Origin: Drechmeria coniospora
Taxonomy: Eukaryota > Ascomycota > Sordariomycetes > Hypocreales > Ophiocordycipitaceae
Length of the DNA stretch: 64,000 bases
Direction of reading: 5' to 3'
NCBI RefSeq assembly: GCF_001625195.1
Contig: NC_054390.1
Coordinates: 1,798,001-1,862,000, forward strand
Position 1 is the first letter of the stretch, and every line of letters begins with the position of its first letter. Both the position numbers and the translations under genes were made by a program. The notes beneath the pieces were generated by a model that saw only the letters and a list, made by a program, of their open reading frames with translations, did no database searches and had not been told where the DNA came from. Below, piece by piece: positions 1 through 12,560 of the stretch.

Positions 1-724
1 TATCCGCTACCGACCAACTAGTATACTAACAAATAGTAGGGACCCTAATATACCTTATACTATTAACCTGACCAAATATAGCCTTTACAATACAATAGTT
101 ATCTCGGTATATACACTAGGCTACTAGCCTACAGCTATCAGCCGGCAAGAACCTCCTCCAATATCTAAAAGGAACTATAGATCTAGCTATTTACTACTAG
201 TCTAATTCCTTAGTACCTAATCTATTTGGATTTTCCAATAGCAATTTTGCAGGGGACTTAGATTCCTTTAAGTCAACCTACGGATACCTCTTTACCTTAG
301 CAGGCGGACCTATCTACTGGAAATCAAAAAAAGCTAGTACTATTACTCTTTCTACCATAAAGGTAGAATCGGATACCCTATTAAAAGCTATTCGGAAACT
401 TAAATAGCTAGATAGTCTATTTACTAAAATAAGTAAAAGTCTCTAAAAACTTATTCTACTATTATATAACAATAATAGATCTATCTCTAATACCAATAAC
501 CCTAATTAGTATAACCGAACAAAGCATATATTGCTAAAGTTCCGGTATATACAGCAAGAAGTAACTAACGGACTAGCTAAAATTAGCTACCTAAATACTA
601 AGTCTATACCTACCGATAGCCTTACTAAGGCTCTTACTACTAATCTCTTCCAATACTACCTTAGCCTACTAGGTCTCCAAGGAATCCCCATTTAGTAGTA
701 GTTATACTAGCTAAATAGAGGGAG
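1..724 (+). pseudogene. Copia 3' pol remnant (end of RT, RNase H)
   Basis: Broken reading frame that aligns along its length with the last 700 bp of pol in copia 1 (27030-27752). It covers the end of reverse transcriptase and the RNase H domain, up to a polypurine tract (aaatagagggag) just before the LTR. In-frame TAG and TAA codons stand where related copies have Gln or Trp codons, as RIP produces. The 5' part lies outside the window. Non-functional. This copy and the facing one up to 6705 form a subfamily (called B-type here) distinct from copia 1 and 2. Confidence 0.85.
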
Positions 725-1457
725 TATTAAAATACTAATATTTATACTAATAAGACTACCTAAATAGAATACTATCCTATTAGTATTAGTACTAGTACTA
801 CTAGTACAGATACTATACTATACTGTAAGTATTAGTAAGCATATTAAGTTAACTAATAGTATATAATATACTACTTCTCCGAACTATAACTTAGAGCAAT
901 ATACAGCAGTACTACTACCGACTAACTTACTACTGTAATATAACCTATATATATAGTAGCCAGTCGACCACTAAAGCTAATTAATCGGTACAATAATTAC
1001 TGCTCTCCCAATCGCTACTAGCGCTTACCAGCCCACAATACTAACTTAGGCCGGACTACCTATTTATTATATAATAGAATCAGCTAAGCTAATAACTAAA
1101 ACAATCCATCCAACCTTATAACGGAAGCAGTTAACTAAGAAGTAACTAAAACAGTTATCCAACTGTATAATAGTTTTAGCTATTTAAGCTATAGTACAAT
1201 AGCGCCTTTAATCTACAATAGAATCTCCAATAAAGCCGTTATTAGGAATTATTCTATAAATATAAATAGCCGCTCTTTTTCTATACTATAGCTAGAAGAA
1301 ATAATCGTATTCGTTTATATAACTCGGTACTATTAATTGTATACTCTTACCCAATTACTAACTAGTACTTCCCTTATTGCTATTACTAATAGTATAATTG
1401 ATTTACTAGTCCGTGCAATATACTTCTACTATCCCCTCCTCTTACGCATCAATTGCA
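725..1457 (+). repeat. Copia LTR (B-type), 3' LTR of the preceding remnant
   Basis: Starts with TATTAAAATAC right after the polypurine tract (RIP form of a TG start) and ends near aattgcaa. The start and end match, in reverse complement, the LTR at 6122-6705, and the middle resembles the LTRs of copia 1. The right boundary is good to a few bases because it abuts a truncated reverse copia through a shared aagag. Confidence 0.75.
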
Positions 1458-2539
1458 AAGAGTTATTACTATAGCCTGCTTAAGTACTTCTAGCTATAGC
1501 GGTATTACTATTGCCTTAGACTCCTTTAACCTAAATTGGAATAGGGCTTCCTTAATATACCCTTTTTGGCTAAGGGTAATACCCTTAGTTATTCGACTAA
1601 TTTATATGCCTAGGAAGAAGGCGGCCTATCCATAGTCTTCAATTGGGTAAACCTTATATAATTGTTACTTTAACTTATTAATATATATAAGGTTTAGTCC
1701 AATAAGTAGGTAGTTATTAATATAGCTAACTATATAAGTACTAGTAGTACTATTATAGTAGATAGCCGGATTAGATATAAGGGGGCTATATCCATATTAT
1801 TATAGTAGTTTAGTAAGTACCTCCTGCTATTCTTTAGGTCCTTATTTTAGGCCGTAGAGTGCCTTTTTTAAAAGGATACCTTGTTTAACTACCGGATTAT
1901 AGCCTAGCTTAGCTAGTAGCTTAGTTAAATTATTAGTCTTATTAAGACTAATAAATGCTTTTAGTCCCTTAGGGATTTTAAGATAATTAACTTTAGGTAG
2001 CTTACTATTTAGAAAAGTACTAATAAAGTTAATCTATTCGATATACTAGTTATTCTAAGCAGTAAGGGCTAGTAGTATCCTTTAGGTAGGTAGAATACTA
2101 GTAGTTATAAAAGTCTCTATATAGTTAAGGCCTTCGATTTATATAAATCCCTTAGCTACTAGTTGTACCTTAAATTTAATAAGGTTATTTTACTAGTCCT
2201 TTTTAACTTATAGTATAAGTTGGCTTTTTAGAAGTTATCTATTAGTTAGTGTTTCTCAAAGGGGAATAAAATAAAATACCCCTGCTTAAATAAGTTGCTA
2301 AAACTCGGAGAATATAGCCCTTATCTATTGGTCTTTGTTATTTAACTTAAGTACCTGCTTTTAGCTAGTAGGCTTATTAGTATTTAGTAGTTGCTTGGCC
2401 TTAGCTTAATAGTATAGGTCCTGGATTCAATATACTAGGTTAAGATCTATTGGGTTAGGGTTATCTTTTAGTTTTAGTATATCTAGAAGTAAGGTATTTA
2501 ATAGATCCTCTATTGGCTGTACTAGGACCCCCTTTATTA

Positions 2540-2725
2540 TACTAGTCCTAGTAGGACTAGTAGGTCCGTTGGCTCCTTACAGCCTACTAGTCCTAGTAGG
2601 ACTAGTAGGTCCGCTAGTCCTAGTAGGACTAGTAGCCCCCTTTGTCTCCCTTAGTAGTAGGGGACTAGGGATACCTTATAGTCTACTAGTCCTAGTAGGA
2701 CTAGTAAGTCTATTGGCCCCCTCTA
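2540..2725 (-). repeat. Palindromic minisatellite in copia pol linker
   Basis: Several copies of ctagtcctagtaggactag, a palindrome apart from its central base, separated by short spacers. Same position (integrase to RT linker) as the arrays at 25799-25940 and 33779-34056. Confidence 0.85.
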
Positions 2726-3954
2726 TTTCCCTAGGTATTAAGGGACTAAAGGTATTTTGCAAGATATAATTTTCTATTTTAATTTTCCCCTCTAACTTTA
2801 GTTCTTAAAGACTAGAACTTAGTAGTTGTTAAAGTCCTTAGGAGATAGGGCCTATACCTTTTAGGATTTTTAGGAAAGTAGTTTTTATAACTACCTTCCT
2901 AAAAGGTATATATATAAGGTATGTTTTTGAACCTAGCGTTACTAGTAGCCTTACTGGTTCTGTACGTTGTACTAATTTAGTACTTTAAATCCGTTTTTAG
3001 TATAGGATTAGGACTTTGCAGTAGGTACTAATAGCCTTATAGGCTGTAAGGTTTAGTGGTATTTTTAGCCCTTGTAATTTCTGCTTAAGTAATTAGTAGG
3101 GGCTTAAATCCCTATTGGTAATTGCAGTATAGTTAACTAGGTTAACTATAGTAGGAAGTATAGTAGACTAAAGGAAAAGTAGGAGGCCGGCCTAGATTAT
3201 TATTGCGCGTAGTCGGTCTAGAATAACTTATATAGACCGTTCGGTAAGTCCGTTTTGTTTAAGGTTATATAGGTAAGATATATTAAATAGTATTCCTTTA
3301 GTACCTAACTAGTCCTAAAGCAATATGTTAATTTTAGGTCCTTTATTATAAAATAGCCTTTTTGGATAACGGTTATAGTATATTTTTAGGCTTTAAAAGA
3401 AGTTCTTTATAGCCTAGAGAATAGTTAGTCCTTCCTTATTAGGTAAGATATATACCTAATAGAATTAGGATTTTTAATCGATAAGTATTAGTTTAATAGA
3501 TTTTCGGTTGTAGGATATAGGTTTAATCCTAAATATATCCCCTTCGATAGAATTAAGTATACAGTCTGGATCCTTAATTAGATCTTTTAACTATTATTTA
3601 GTAGATTTTACCTATATATAAGTAAGGTATTAAAAATCAATAGCCTTAATAGATAAGAAGTTAGGTAGCCCGTTAGTAATTTTACTAGTCTTTTTTAAAA
3701 GTAGTAGACTAATGTATTCTAATTGGATATACTAAATACCTGCTTATTGCAATAGTCTTTGGTAAGACTAGTTGCTAGATTCCGTACTAGTAGTTGGAAT
3801 AGCCTGTTCCTTGGTACTAGTAGTAGGGACTACTAGTAGGTCTATTGCCTCTATAAAGATTAGGTCCTCTATAGGGTCTTTATATAGGGTAGCCTTAGTA
3901 AGGTCCCTTGATCCAGCCGAACTAGTAGTTGGGCTAGGATTTAGTCCTAGTATA

Positions 3955-4050
3955 GGTACTTAACTAGGTACCGACCTAAGTATAGATCTAGGTACCGGAC
4001 TAGGTACCGATCTAGGTACCGGACTAGGTACCGATCTAGGTACCGTTTAG
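3955..4050 (-). repeat. GGTACC-rich minisatellite in copia pol
   Basis: Tandem units built on ctaggtaccg, with GGTACC about every 11-12 bp. Equivalent to the arrays at 24379-24575 (copia 1) and 35281-35445 (copia 2), between the protease and integrase regions. Confidence 0.8.
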
Positions 4051-5734
4051 TCTTCTGCCTTATTGGCCTAGGAAGATAATTACAAAGGAATTTCTACTAT
4101 TATTCCGTGGCTACTATAGTAGCTAAAGTAGGCTAAGTCTAATTTGCTTAGATAGAGCGTATTTTAGCCTTTTTGTTATAAGAAGAAGCCGTACCTCTAG
4201 AAGTTAAGTAGACTATATACTTATTGGTTCGAGTTATATAGGGATTCCTTAATAAGTATTCCCTTCAATCCGTAGTAGCGGATTCTACTAATAATATTAA
4301 CTTCTATTTTCGGAATATATAGTGTATCTTATAGTATAAGAGTACTATAGGTTAGTGGATTAGTATTAATTAATACCGTAAATTCTATATTTCTAATTCT
4401 ACTAGGGTAAATTGGACTACCTTTAGTTATAATTAGTTGTACCTAGGATTTTATAATTAGTCGGAAGGTTATAAACTTAGACTAATTATTTACTAAATAG
4501 TAGGTTAAGCTAGTATTATAGAGTAGGCCTATATAGTATATATTAGCATTAGTAACGTTATATAGTATATTAATATTACCTAAGTTAGGTAATATTTCTA
4601 ATTCTTCTGTATAGTTAGAATCGGTATTTATTTCTAGTAGGAATAAGATAAATCCATACAGCTAGCGGTTAGACTATAGTTACTAACTAGGAAACTAATA
4701 GTATCCTTTGGTTAGTTAGTTAATTAGTTGGATTTCTTTTTATTAGTTTAGCTTAACTGGTTAGATTTCTTTTTATTAGTTTAATTCGATTTAATAAATT
4801 TCCCTTTCTTCTTTTTCTTAGGTACTTAGGATACCTTATGGCTAAATGTATTTAATCTAGTAGTACTGGAGTTTTAATTTTCTTCTAAAAGGTTAACTAT
4901 AAGGTATTATAGACCTAGGGTATCTATTTTAAGTCCTAAGGCTTAGGAAGACTAAATAGTATTGCATTATATAGTAACCTATTGTAGAAAAATAGGCTTA
5001 ACTATTGTAAGGTATTAGTTAGCTTAATTCAGTAGATTAATTATTACTCCGGCTAGTTATAGCCTAGTAAGTTAACTATTAAATTTAGCGTTAAATGCCT
5101 TAAGTATTCCTTTGTACCCTTTAAATATAAGGGTATAATAAGCGTTATATAAGTTAGAGCGTTTAGCTTTATAACCTTTAGAGTATTGTTTTTTTAGTAA
5201 TAGGAAAACATCCGTTAGGTTTTTAATCTATACAATAGATACTAAAGTTTCTTTAGTATAGCTATCCTATAGTAGTATAAGCAGACGGGCTTAATTTTTA
5301 CTTAAAAAGTTAGCTATAATTAAAGGTTTATCTAGGAAACTTTTTAGATCTAGGGCTTAAAGTTAAATTAATAGGGATTGCTCCTATAGCTTGTAATTCT
5401 TAGTACCTTTAAGTTTTATATATTTCGGGAATTAATAGACTTTTTTGTTTAACTTATAGCTAGAGTTAGAATCCTTTATTTTTATAATAGTAGTACTATT
5501 ACTAAGATTGCTAAGAATTAACTTAATTATATTTAGTCGATCTTATATCTATAGAATAATAGTATTAAGTTATTATATAGATTAAGTATATTATTGTAAA
5601 AGTTTATTGATTTGTATTTACTGTACTAGTAGATATTTTTTAATTTCTAATAGGTTAGTTCCCTAACCTTAATTAGTAGGATCTATTTTTTAGTTAGTAA
5701 CTAAATTCCGATTTTACCTTACCTACCTAACTAG

Positions 5735-6075
5735 TAGTACTAGTAATAGGTCTTCTACTAGTAGTACTAGTAGGAGTTAAAGCTATAGTTAGGTAACTAA
5801 CAGTTACTAGTAGTATTAGTAAGCAACGTATTAGTAGTACTAGTAGTTAGGGGAGCTATTATTTAGTAGTTAACTAAGGGTTACCAGTAGTACTAGTAGG
5901 TAACTCAGTAAGTTATAGAATTTGACTATAAGTTACTAGTAGTACTAGTATGTAACTTAGTAAGTTACAGAGGTCGATTTAAAGGTTACTAGTAGTACTA
6001 GTATGTAACTTAGTAAGTTATAAAGGTTAATCCAAGGTTACTAGTAGTACTAATAGGTAGCTTAGTAAGCTGTAG
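5735..6075 (-). repeat. Long tandem repeat in copia leader or gag start
   Basis: At least five units of roughly 55-70 bp, each with the palindrome-like core tactagtagtactagta followed by aactnagtaagtta. It sits just inside the 5' LTR of the reverse copia, where copia 1 has its 102-bp repeats. Unit length is irregular. Confidence 0.7.
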
Positions 6076-6121
6076 AGATCGATCTAGGGGGATTAATTAT
6101 AGTCCTTCCGGGCTTATAACC

Positions 6122-6705
6122 TCTTGCAATTTAGGTACGTAAGAGGAGGGGTAGTAGAAGTATATTATATAAACTAGGGAATTAATTAAGCTATTAGTAA
6201 TAGTATAAGGGGAACTAGTTAGTAACTGGATAAGAGTATAAATTTAGTAGTACTAAATTATATAAACGAATATAATTATATTTAAAAGGAGAAACTATTC
6301 TAAGGGAATAGCTACTACCTTATATAGGTATAGAAGTATATTAAAGACTATTCCGGCTTATTCCAAGAAGTTCTAGCTTATTCTATAAGTAGGGTAAGTA
6401 ATATTCCGGCTTATTCCAAGAAGTTCTAGTATATTCTATAAGTAGGGTATAGAATATTCTAGAATATTCTAGAATGTTCTAGAGTATTCTGTATTATACT
6501 TAATTAGGTAAGTATCTTTAACAATAGTTTAGAGAAATAGTATATTATATACTATTAGTTAGCTCTATATACTTACTTATACTCTTAGTATAGTATAGTA
6601 TATCTACTAGCAGTAGTACTTCTAATAATTACTACTAGTTATAGCAATAATAGGATAGTATCCTATTTGGGTAGTCTTACTAGTATATATCCTAGTATTT
6701 TAATA
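6122..6705 (-). repeat. Copia LTR (B-type), 5' LTR of the reverse element
   Basis: 584 bp, bounded on the left by the primer-binding-site side (ggcttataacc) and on the right by tattttaata, the complement of the LTR start. It includes a duplicated block of about 51 bp at 6343-6455 (attccggcttattccaagaa, twice) and then a string of agaatattct pentamers to 6490. Shorter than the copia 1 LTR (940 bp). Confidence 0.75.
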
Positions 6706-7594
6706 CTTATTAGCCTAATTAATAAATACCTTAATAATTAAATTTTAGTTGGAATAAACTAAGAATAAGTTAAATATACTATAGGCTTATATTAAATATA
6801 AAATAATTTTAATTAAGAACCTATATAATAATAATAAGGGTACCTTTATAACCTAAAGGTTTTATATAGACTAAAAGCTCTAAGTAAATAAGGACTTTAT
6901 TAGGTTTACCTAAAACTAATAGATTTTTATTTAGTAAATTTATTTAGCTAAAGTCTAATAATAAGCTATAATATACTTTAAGGAAAGTACCTATAATAGT
7001 TATAACCTATTTTAACTACCAATATACCTTAAATTAGCTTATAATAACCCTTACTATTAGTAACTAATAGTTATTAAACTAAAGGATATTAAGTAAAGAA
7101 TATTAAAATTATTTTTAATATTCCTTATATACTTTAAAGAAAAGCTTATACTAATAGAAAGGATATACTAACCTAATAAGGTAAAACTTATAAAGCTTTA
7201 TATTAAGTTAACTAAGAAAATAAAGAATTATATTTTTTAGTAAGGAATTATTATAAATAACTATAATAAAATAATTAATATTTATAAATAAATTATATTT
7301 AAAATATAATTATAATATATAGAGGATAATGTTAAGAACTAAAGTAGGCCTAGCTAAGGAATAACTAAAGTAACCCCCTAACCTAATAAGAATAATAATA
7401 CTTTAATATTAAGGGTTAATATAATAGGCTTTAGGATTATAGCTAAGCCTAAAGTAGCTATAATTAAGCTAATAATAAAAATAAACTAAAGCTAAAGTAG
7501 GCCCTAATAGTAAATAAAATAAGTTATATAGGAAAAAAGAAATAAATATAAGGTAGTTAATATATATATTTACTATAAGAAGGAAAGCTATTAT
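6706..7594 (+). pseudogene. Gypsy gag remnant with zinc-knuckle end
   Basis: Matches the gag of the full gypsy A copy (13040-13935) over its whole length, ending at a degenerate zinc knuckle (tactataagaaggaaagctattatat reads Y-Y-K-K-E-S-Y-Y where a CCHC box would be). It then jumps straight to an integrase C-terminus, so most of pol is missing. AT-rich, frame broken throughout. Confidence 0.75.
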
Positions 7595-8493
7595 ATTTAA
7601 AAAGCTAAACTAAGTAATAGTAAAGTATATAGTTATAGCTATACTAACCCCTTTAACTATTATACTAAATATCCCTTAAGGTATATACCCTACCTTTTAC
7701 GTAAACTTAGTAAAGTAAGCTATAATAAATCTACTATTTAGTTAAGCCTTAATAAATACTAAGCTAGAGCTACTTTTAATAAAGAAGAAGGATAAAGTAC
7801 TATAGGATAAATATATTATAAAGGAAATCTTAACTATAAAGAATATATAAGGATAAGGTAAGTATTATAATATTTTAGTTAAATAGGCTAGGTATAATTA
7901 ACCTATATAGGAATTACAAAAAAACCTATAGGAAACTAAAGTATTAGTAAACTATAAGTAAAAATAAGGTAGTATACTTACCTATAATAAACTAATCTTT
8001 TTATAATAATAATATTAGTATAGCTTATATTTACTTAACCTAAAAGGAGTATAAATAACTTTCTTACTTTAAATTAGAATATCTTAAGATAAAGGACCTA
8101 AGCTAGCCTTAATAAATTCCTAGCCCTAATTAAGGTACTATAAGTAAAACAAAATTTTAGTACTATAATATATACGTATTAGGCCCTTAATAACTAGGGG
8201 GAGAAAATAGCTTACTTAAGTTATTCTTAACTAAGGACAAAAGGTAAAAGGGTTAGGTTAGTACTAGGAGGCTATTTATAAATAAAATATAATAGGTATA
8301 AGTACTACTAAGGGTAGTAAAAGGTAAGATAATAGTAAGGTAAAATAAGCTAAAGTAATTAGTAATAGTATAATAAAAAGAGAAAAAGAATTAAGGTCCT
8401 TAATAAGAAGGGTAAGGTAAATATAATACGCTTACCTTATAGGTATAGTAGGTAGTAATTAGCTCTTTATAGATTATAGCTATAAGGCTTAAT
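7595..8493 (+). pseudogene. Gypsy C integrase C-terminus plus chromodomain, and 3' region
   Basis: Near-identical to 62668-63575. The plus frame shows the C-terminal integrase pattern (LNIP, GIYPTF, then a VNLVK-like stretch) and, near 7855-7920, a decayed chromodomain reading YNILVK-x-ARYN-x-PI-x-EL, the counterpart of YLVKWxGYxxxxWE. The x positions are TAG/TAA where Trp is expected. This identifies the element as a chromovirus-type Ty3/gypsy. It stops at 8493, where a gypsy A copy is inserted, and resumes at 45456. Confidence 0.8.
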
Positions 8494-8664
8494 TGTTATA
8501 GAGTTACTAGGCGACTGCTCTAGGACTCTTAATAAAGTTTATTAAAAGACTTAAAGGAGGGAAAACTACTTAATAACTAGGGCTACTAGTTATATGCGTT
8601 CCTTTTAGTAGGTCCCTTAGTTCCCTTTGTTCTCCTATATTAGGCTAAGCCTAATACTATAATA
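8494..8664 (-). repeat. LTR A (3' LTR of reverse gypsy A)
   Basis: 171 bp, complement of the LTR at 12643-12814. Preceded by TTAAT (8489-8493), which pairs with CTAAT at 45456-45460 beyond the other LTR, a target duplication differing by one C/T change. The uninterrupted gypsy C copy at about 63570 reads ctaac at the same point, so the insertion point is clear. Confidence 0.9.
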
Positions 8665-11600
8665 TATTGTCTTACTCTAACCGTTTAAAGTAAAGTCTAG
8701 TTATAGCTGTAGCTAAACCGCCCTTCCTAAGGCTAGTTTTCTTAGTTTGTAGCTCCCTTAAAAAAAACAATTTTTTTTAGGTATTTATTAGGTACTTAGT
8801 GTATATAGTTTCCTTTCTGTATTGTTCCCTATTTAAAGTTTACTAGTTACTTAGGGTAACTAACTTTACCTTACTTTATCCCCTCCTTAGGTATTCCCTA
8901 GGTATTCCCTAGGTACCTAAGGTACCTAGCGTTACCTTACTTTTCCCCCTTACTACTCTCTTTATATTACTCTTTTTATTCCTTTCCTATTATACTTTAT
9001 TATTCCTTTTTCTTTTAACTATTATACCTATTTGTTTTTTTAGCTTTTTGTTATATAATTTATTATTAACTCCTTTACTATTTCCTACTATACTTACTCC
9101 TTTATTACTATTATTTCTCTCCCGTAAGGTAGGTTATTACTTCCTTATTAGGGCCGTTTTATATATCCTTTAGGCTATTAGCTAATAAGCTAGTAATAAT
9201 AGGAACTATTAATCCTATTCTTACTATTATTGCTCCTCCCTTATAGAGGAATTATTTACCTTTTTATTACTACTATTACTGCTATTATATCTACTACTAT
9301 AGGTACTCCCCCCCCCCCCTGGATATAGTTTAGGACCTTATTATAGCTACTATACTAATAAGTTGGACTGCTATTATGCCCTAGTTAAATACCTAGTAGA
9401 GGGTAACTCCTTTAATAAGGAGTTTATACCTCTAGAGGAGGTATATAAAATATACCTCCCTTACGTTAATTGCCTTATTACTAGTAGCTATAATAACTAT
9501 ATACTAGGCCGTAGTACTAGTTATTGTATATATATATATATATATACTAAATATATTTAGGTACTATATTTATTTACTGTATACCCTTAGCTGTATTGCG
9601 CCCTATATAACCTTTATACTTACGCTTAGTATAATATCTATATTCTAGTTAAGGCCTACCCTAAGGTCGGAACCGTACTAGGTACTTATACTATTCTTTT
9701 GCTTAAATTTCTAGCCTTAGGCCGGGTTTAGGCCTATACTTTAGCTCTAGCCGAAATAGAGCCTACCCTTATATACCCTACCTATACCCTTACCCCTATA
9801 TTTAGTATTATTTCTCCCCCTACTGCAATTAATAATAATAATAACCTAAACTATACCCTTATCCTTACTACTAATACCTTAACCCTAACTTAAGTAGGTA
9901 GCCGTTCCGGTACTATACTAAGTATATAGCTTAGTGTTTTTGCCTAGGGTATAGCTTAGGCCCTAACGGGTATCTAGAGTAATATATATAGCCTTACCTA
10001 CTATTAGTAAGTATAGGAGGGTATTAGTACTAAGTTAGTAGCTACCTTAGCCGAGATATATTGTAATATCTATAAGTTATATAAGTCTTATATAAATAGT
10101 TCCCCCTTAGTATATTGTTCTACCCCCTTTACTTATTATATTACCTATAATAGTAATAGGTTATACTTATTTTATATAAGTAGTATATCTTTATTGTATT
10201 ACCCTATTACTTCCGCCCTTTATATTACCTATATTACCTAGCGCTTTTGTTTTATACTTCTACCCCTACCCCCCTTAGTTATATTTTACCTTTACTTAAG
10301 TACTATAATAAATAGTTTTAAGACCCTCCCTAAAAAGAATACTAAAAAGAATAAAAGTAAAAAGAATATAAAGACTAATAAGTCTAAGTAATATAGTTAG
10401 TATATATTTATAGTAGTATTAGATTAGGTCTTTATTAGGGCCGCTTTAGGGTTAGTTTTTTCCTTTAGTATATTTAGAATTTTATATTTTATTTTATAGC
10501 TTACCTATACTTTACTATTTATATAGGGATCTTCCTATTACTATATAAATTCCTTTAGGGCTTTTATTTACTTTAGGGCCTCTATTAGTTCTTAGGTTAG
10601 TTATTTATAATTTAGCTATTTTATAAGGGTATTATATTATCCCCCTTAGCCTTAGGCCCCCCTTATTATAAGAATATATTTAACTTAGTATTCCTTTTGT
10701 AAGGTACTATTTTTATCTTAAACTAATAGTAGGCCTAACTCTAAATCTTATACTACCTAACTAGGTAAGGGGTTATTTACTACCCTTTTAATAAGGTTTA
10801 TATAAAAGGTAAGGTATAAGCCCTAAGGAATATTTAGTATTACTATAAGTAGTATTAGTACTACTAGTACTATAAACTTAAAAGCTATTTAGTTTAGCTT
10901 TCTATATAGCCTATTGGTTTTAATATATTTAAGGCTAAGCTAGACCTTATTACCTACCTAGAACTTTTCTACTAGGTAACCTAAAGCTACTATTAACTTA
11001 TATAAGTATTATTATATAAAGGTATTAGCTACTTATATAATTTCTATTCCTTCCCTTAGGTATTATAGGAAAGTAATAGCCCTTTCTTTTAGTATTATTA
11101 TACTTACTTAGTTATCCTTTACCCTAGGTATTATACTAATTTTATAGCCTAATAATAGCTTATTTAGGCTAACTCCTATAACTAAAGACTCCTTATTATT
11201 TAGGGTAAGCTAGTAGATAGCTAGGTAGGCTAGTTAGTCGAATTGCTTAAATAAGATTAAGATCTATAGGGTAGCTTAAATTTCTTAATTTACCCTCTTA
11301 GTACCTCTATTTATCTAAGGGTAGTATAATATTAATAGGAGTTACTTTATACTAATAAGGGAGTATAGGAATATCTAGAACTTACTAAGCTAGTTTAATT
11401 CCTAATTTATTATAATTTAGGTAGAAAAACCCCTAAATTACTACTAGTAGGTCTTAAACTATTTTGTATAAGCTTTTGTACTTATTATAGTTATTGCCTT
11501 TAGTTAAATAAATTTAAAAAGGTAGTTTATAATAACTATTAAGAATTAAAGGTACTTATTATTCTATATTAATAGGTTAGTTATAAAATAGTTATAAAGT

Positions 11601-12340
11601 TAATTAATATCTACTTTTAATAATAGTCTAATAGGGGAATTAGTTATAGGAGTCCTTATCTCTATAAATAGCTCTTATAGCTTTAGTAATAGTAGTAATT
11701 CTAAATATACCGTACTATATTCTATAATATACTATCCTAATAGAAGTCTTACTAAAGTACTTAGAATATTCTATTTCGACTAAGGTAGCCTAATATAAGT
11801 AATTTATATACCTATTATATTATTTATATTATTAGTAGTTCTTAGGCTAATAACTATAAGTATCCCTTATAGTATATTATACTATAGGTACTAATAGTAT
11901 AATTAGCTATTTATTTTTTTATTTTTACTTTTACTAGGAATTTCTATATACTTATTATAACTACTTATTGTTAAGCTTTATTTATCCTAAGTATAGTATA
12001 TTCTCCTTATCCTATTCCTAATATAAGAGTATATTTAGCTATTATACTTATAAGCCCAATCTATACTATAGTAAGTAATTAAAGTTTATAAGGACTTCTG
12101 CTTACTATACTTATTATTTTAATATCTCTTATAGTTTAGTAAAGTATTTAAGGTTCTTATAGTCCGTTAAAATAGTAAATAGTTTTATAATACCTTATAG
12201 GTCTACTAATTATACCTTAAGATAGTTAATAACTACTAGGAGTTCCTTATTATAAATTATATAATTTCTTTCTATTAGTATAAGTTTAGCTAAGTAGTAG
12301 GCTATTAGTTATAGGACCTCCTTACTATTAATCTATAAAA
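8665..12340 (-). pseudogene. Gypsy A reverse copy, 3' half (RNase H, integrase, chromodomain, 3' region)
   Basis: Complement of roughly 15830-19848 in the forward gypsy A. Reading right to left it carries the RNase H end, integrase, chromodomain, and about 1.8 kb of 3' region with an antisense open frame. Broken by RIP. It is interrupted at 12340, where gypsy D inserted; the other half resumes at 42279. Confidence 0.85.
9210..9560 (+). pseudogene. Antisense open frame of gypsy A (copy in reverse element)
   Basis: Plus-strand frame running against the host element's gag-pol. The part from 9363 reads KYLVEGNS, KEF, PLEEVYKIYLPY, then NYILGRSTSYC, followed by a (TA)n run. Upstream in frame is a hydrophobic stretch, then a poly-C tract (about 9309-9319) that may shift the frame. 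The same protein is read on the minus strand at 18865-19293 in the other gypsy A copy. I do not recognise a domain. After the (TA)n run the two copies no longer share a frame, so the extent of the original product is unknown. Confidence 0.5.
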
Positions 12341-12560
12341 TATAACGCGCGGATCGGTTAATAATAGTTAGGTAAGTAAGTAAGCCTTCTTTTAGAAATC
12401 GAGTAGTATTTAAGACTAAAGCTTAGCCCTTCTTAAGTTTTTGGGCTTATGTTCTTTTTATAGCCAGGGCGTACCTTAGGCTGCCCTACCTTCCTATCTA
12501 CTTAGGCTTTACCTGTATGCTCTTATTTACTTAGGCTTTACCCGTATGCCTAGCCTTATA
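12341..12560 (-). repeat. LTR D (3' LTR of reverse gypsy D)
   Basis: 220 bp, start TATAACGCGCGGATCGG, end GCCTTATA. Pairs with the LTR at 42059-42278, also 220 bp. The target duplication TAAAA flanks the pair exactly (12336-12340 and 42279-42283). Rejoining the flanks restores continuous gypsy A sequence. Contains a roughly 28-bp internal duplication (taggctttacc...tatgc, twice). Confidence 0.9.

Larger units (their letters stand above)
1456..6121 (-). pseudogene. Copia gag-pol remnant, reverse strand, 3'-truncated
   Basis: Reverse-complement match to copia 1 from RT (26950 side) back through integrase, protease and gag. It is followed on the right by the primer-binding side (ggcttataacc) and an LTR. 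The 3' end of pol and its LTR are missing, cut at about 1456. All frames are broken by RIP. It contains the three family minisatellites: the TAGTCCTAGTAGGACTAG units, the GGTACC units, and a longer TACTAGTAGTACTAGTA repeat in gag or leader. Small open frames at 1453, 2569 and 3772 are pieces or shadows of this element. Confidence 0.8.
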
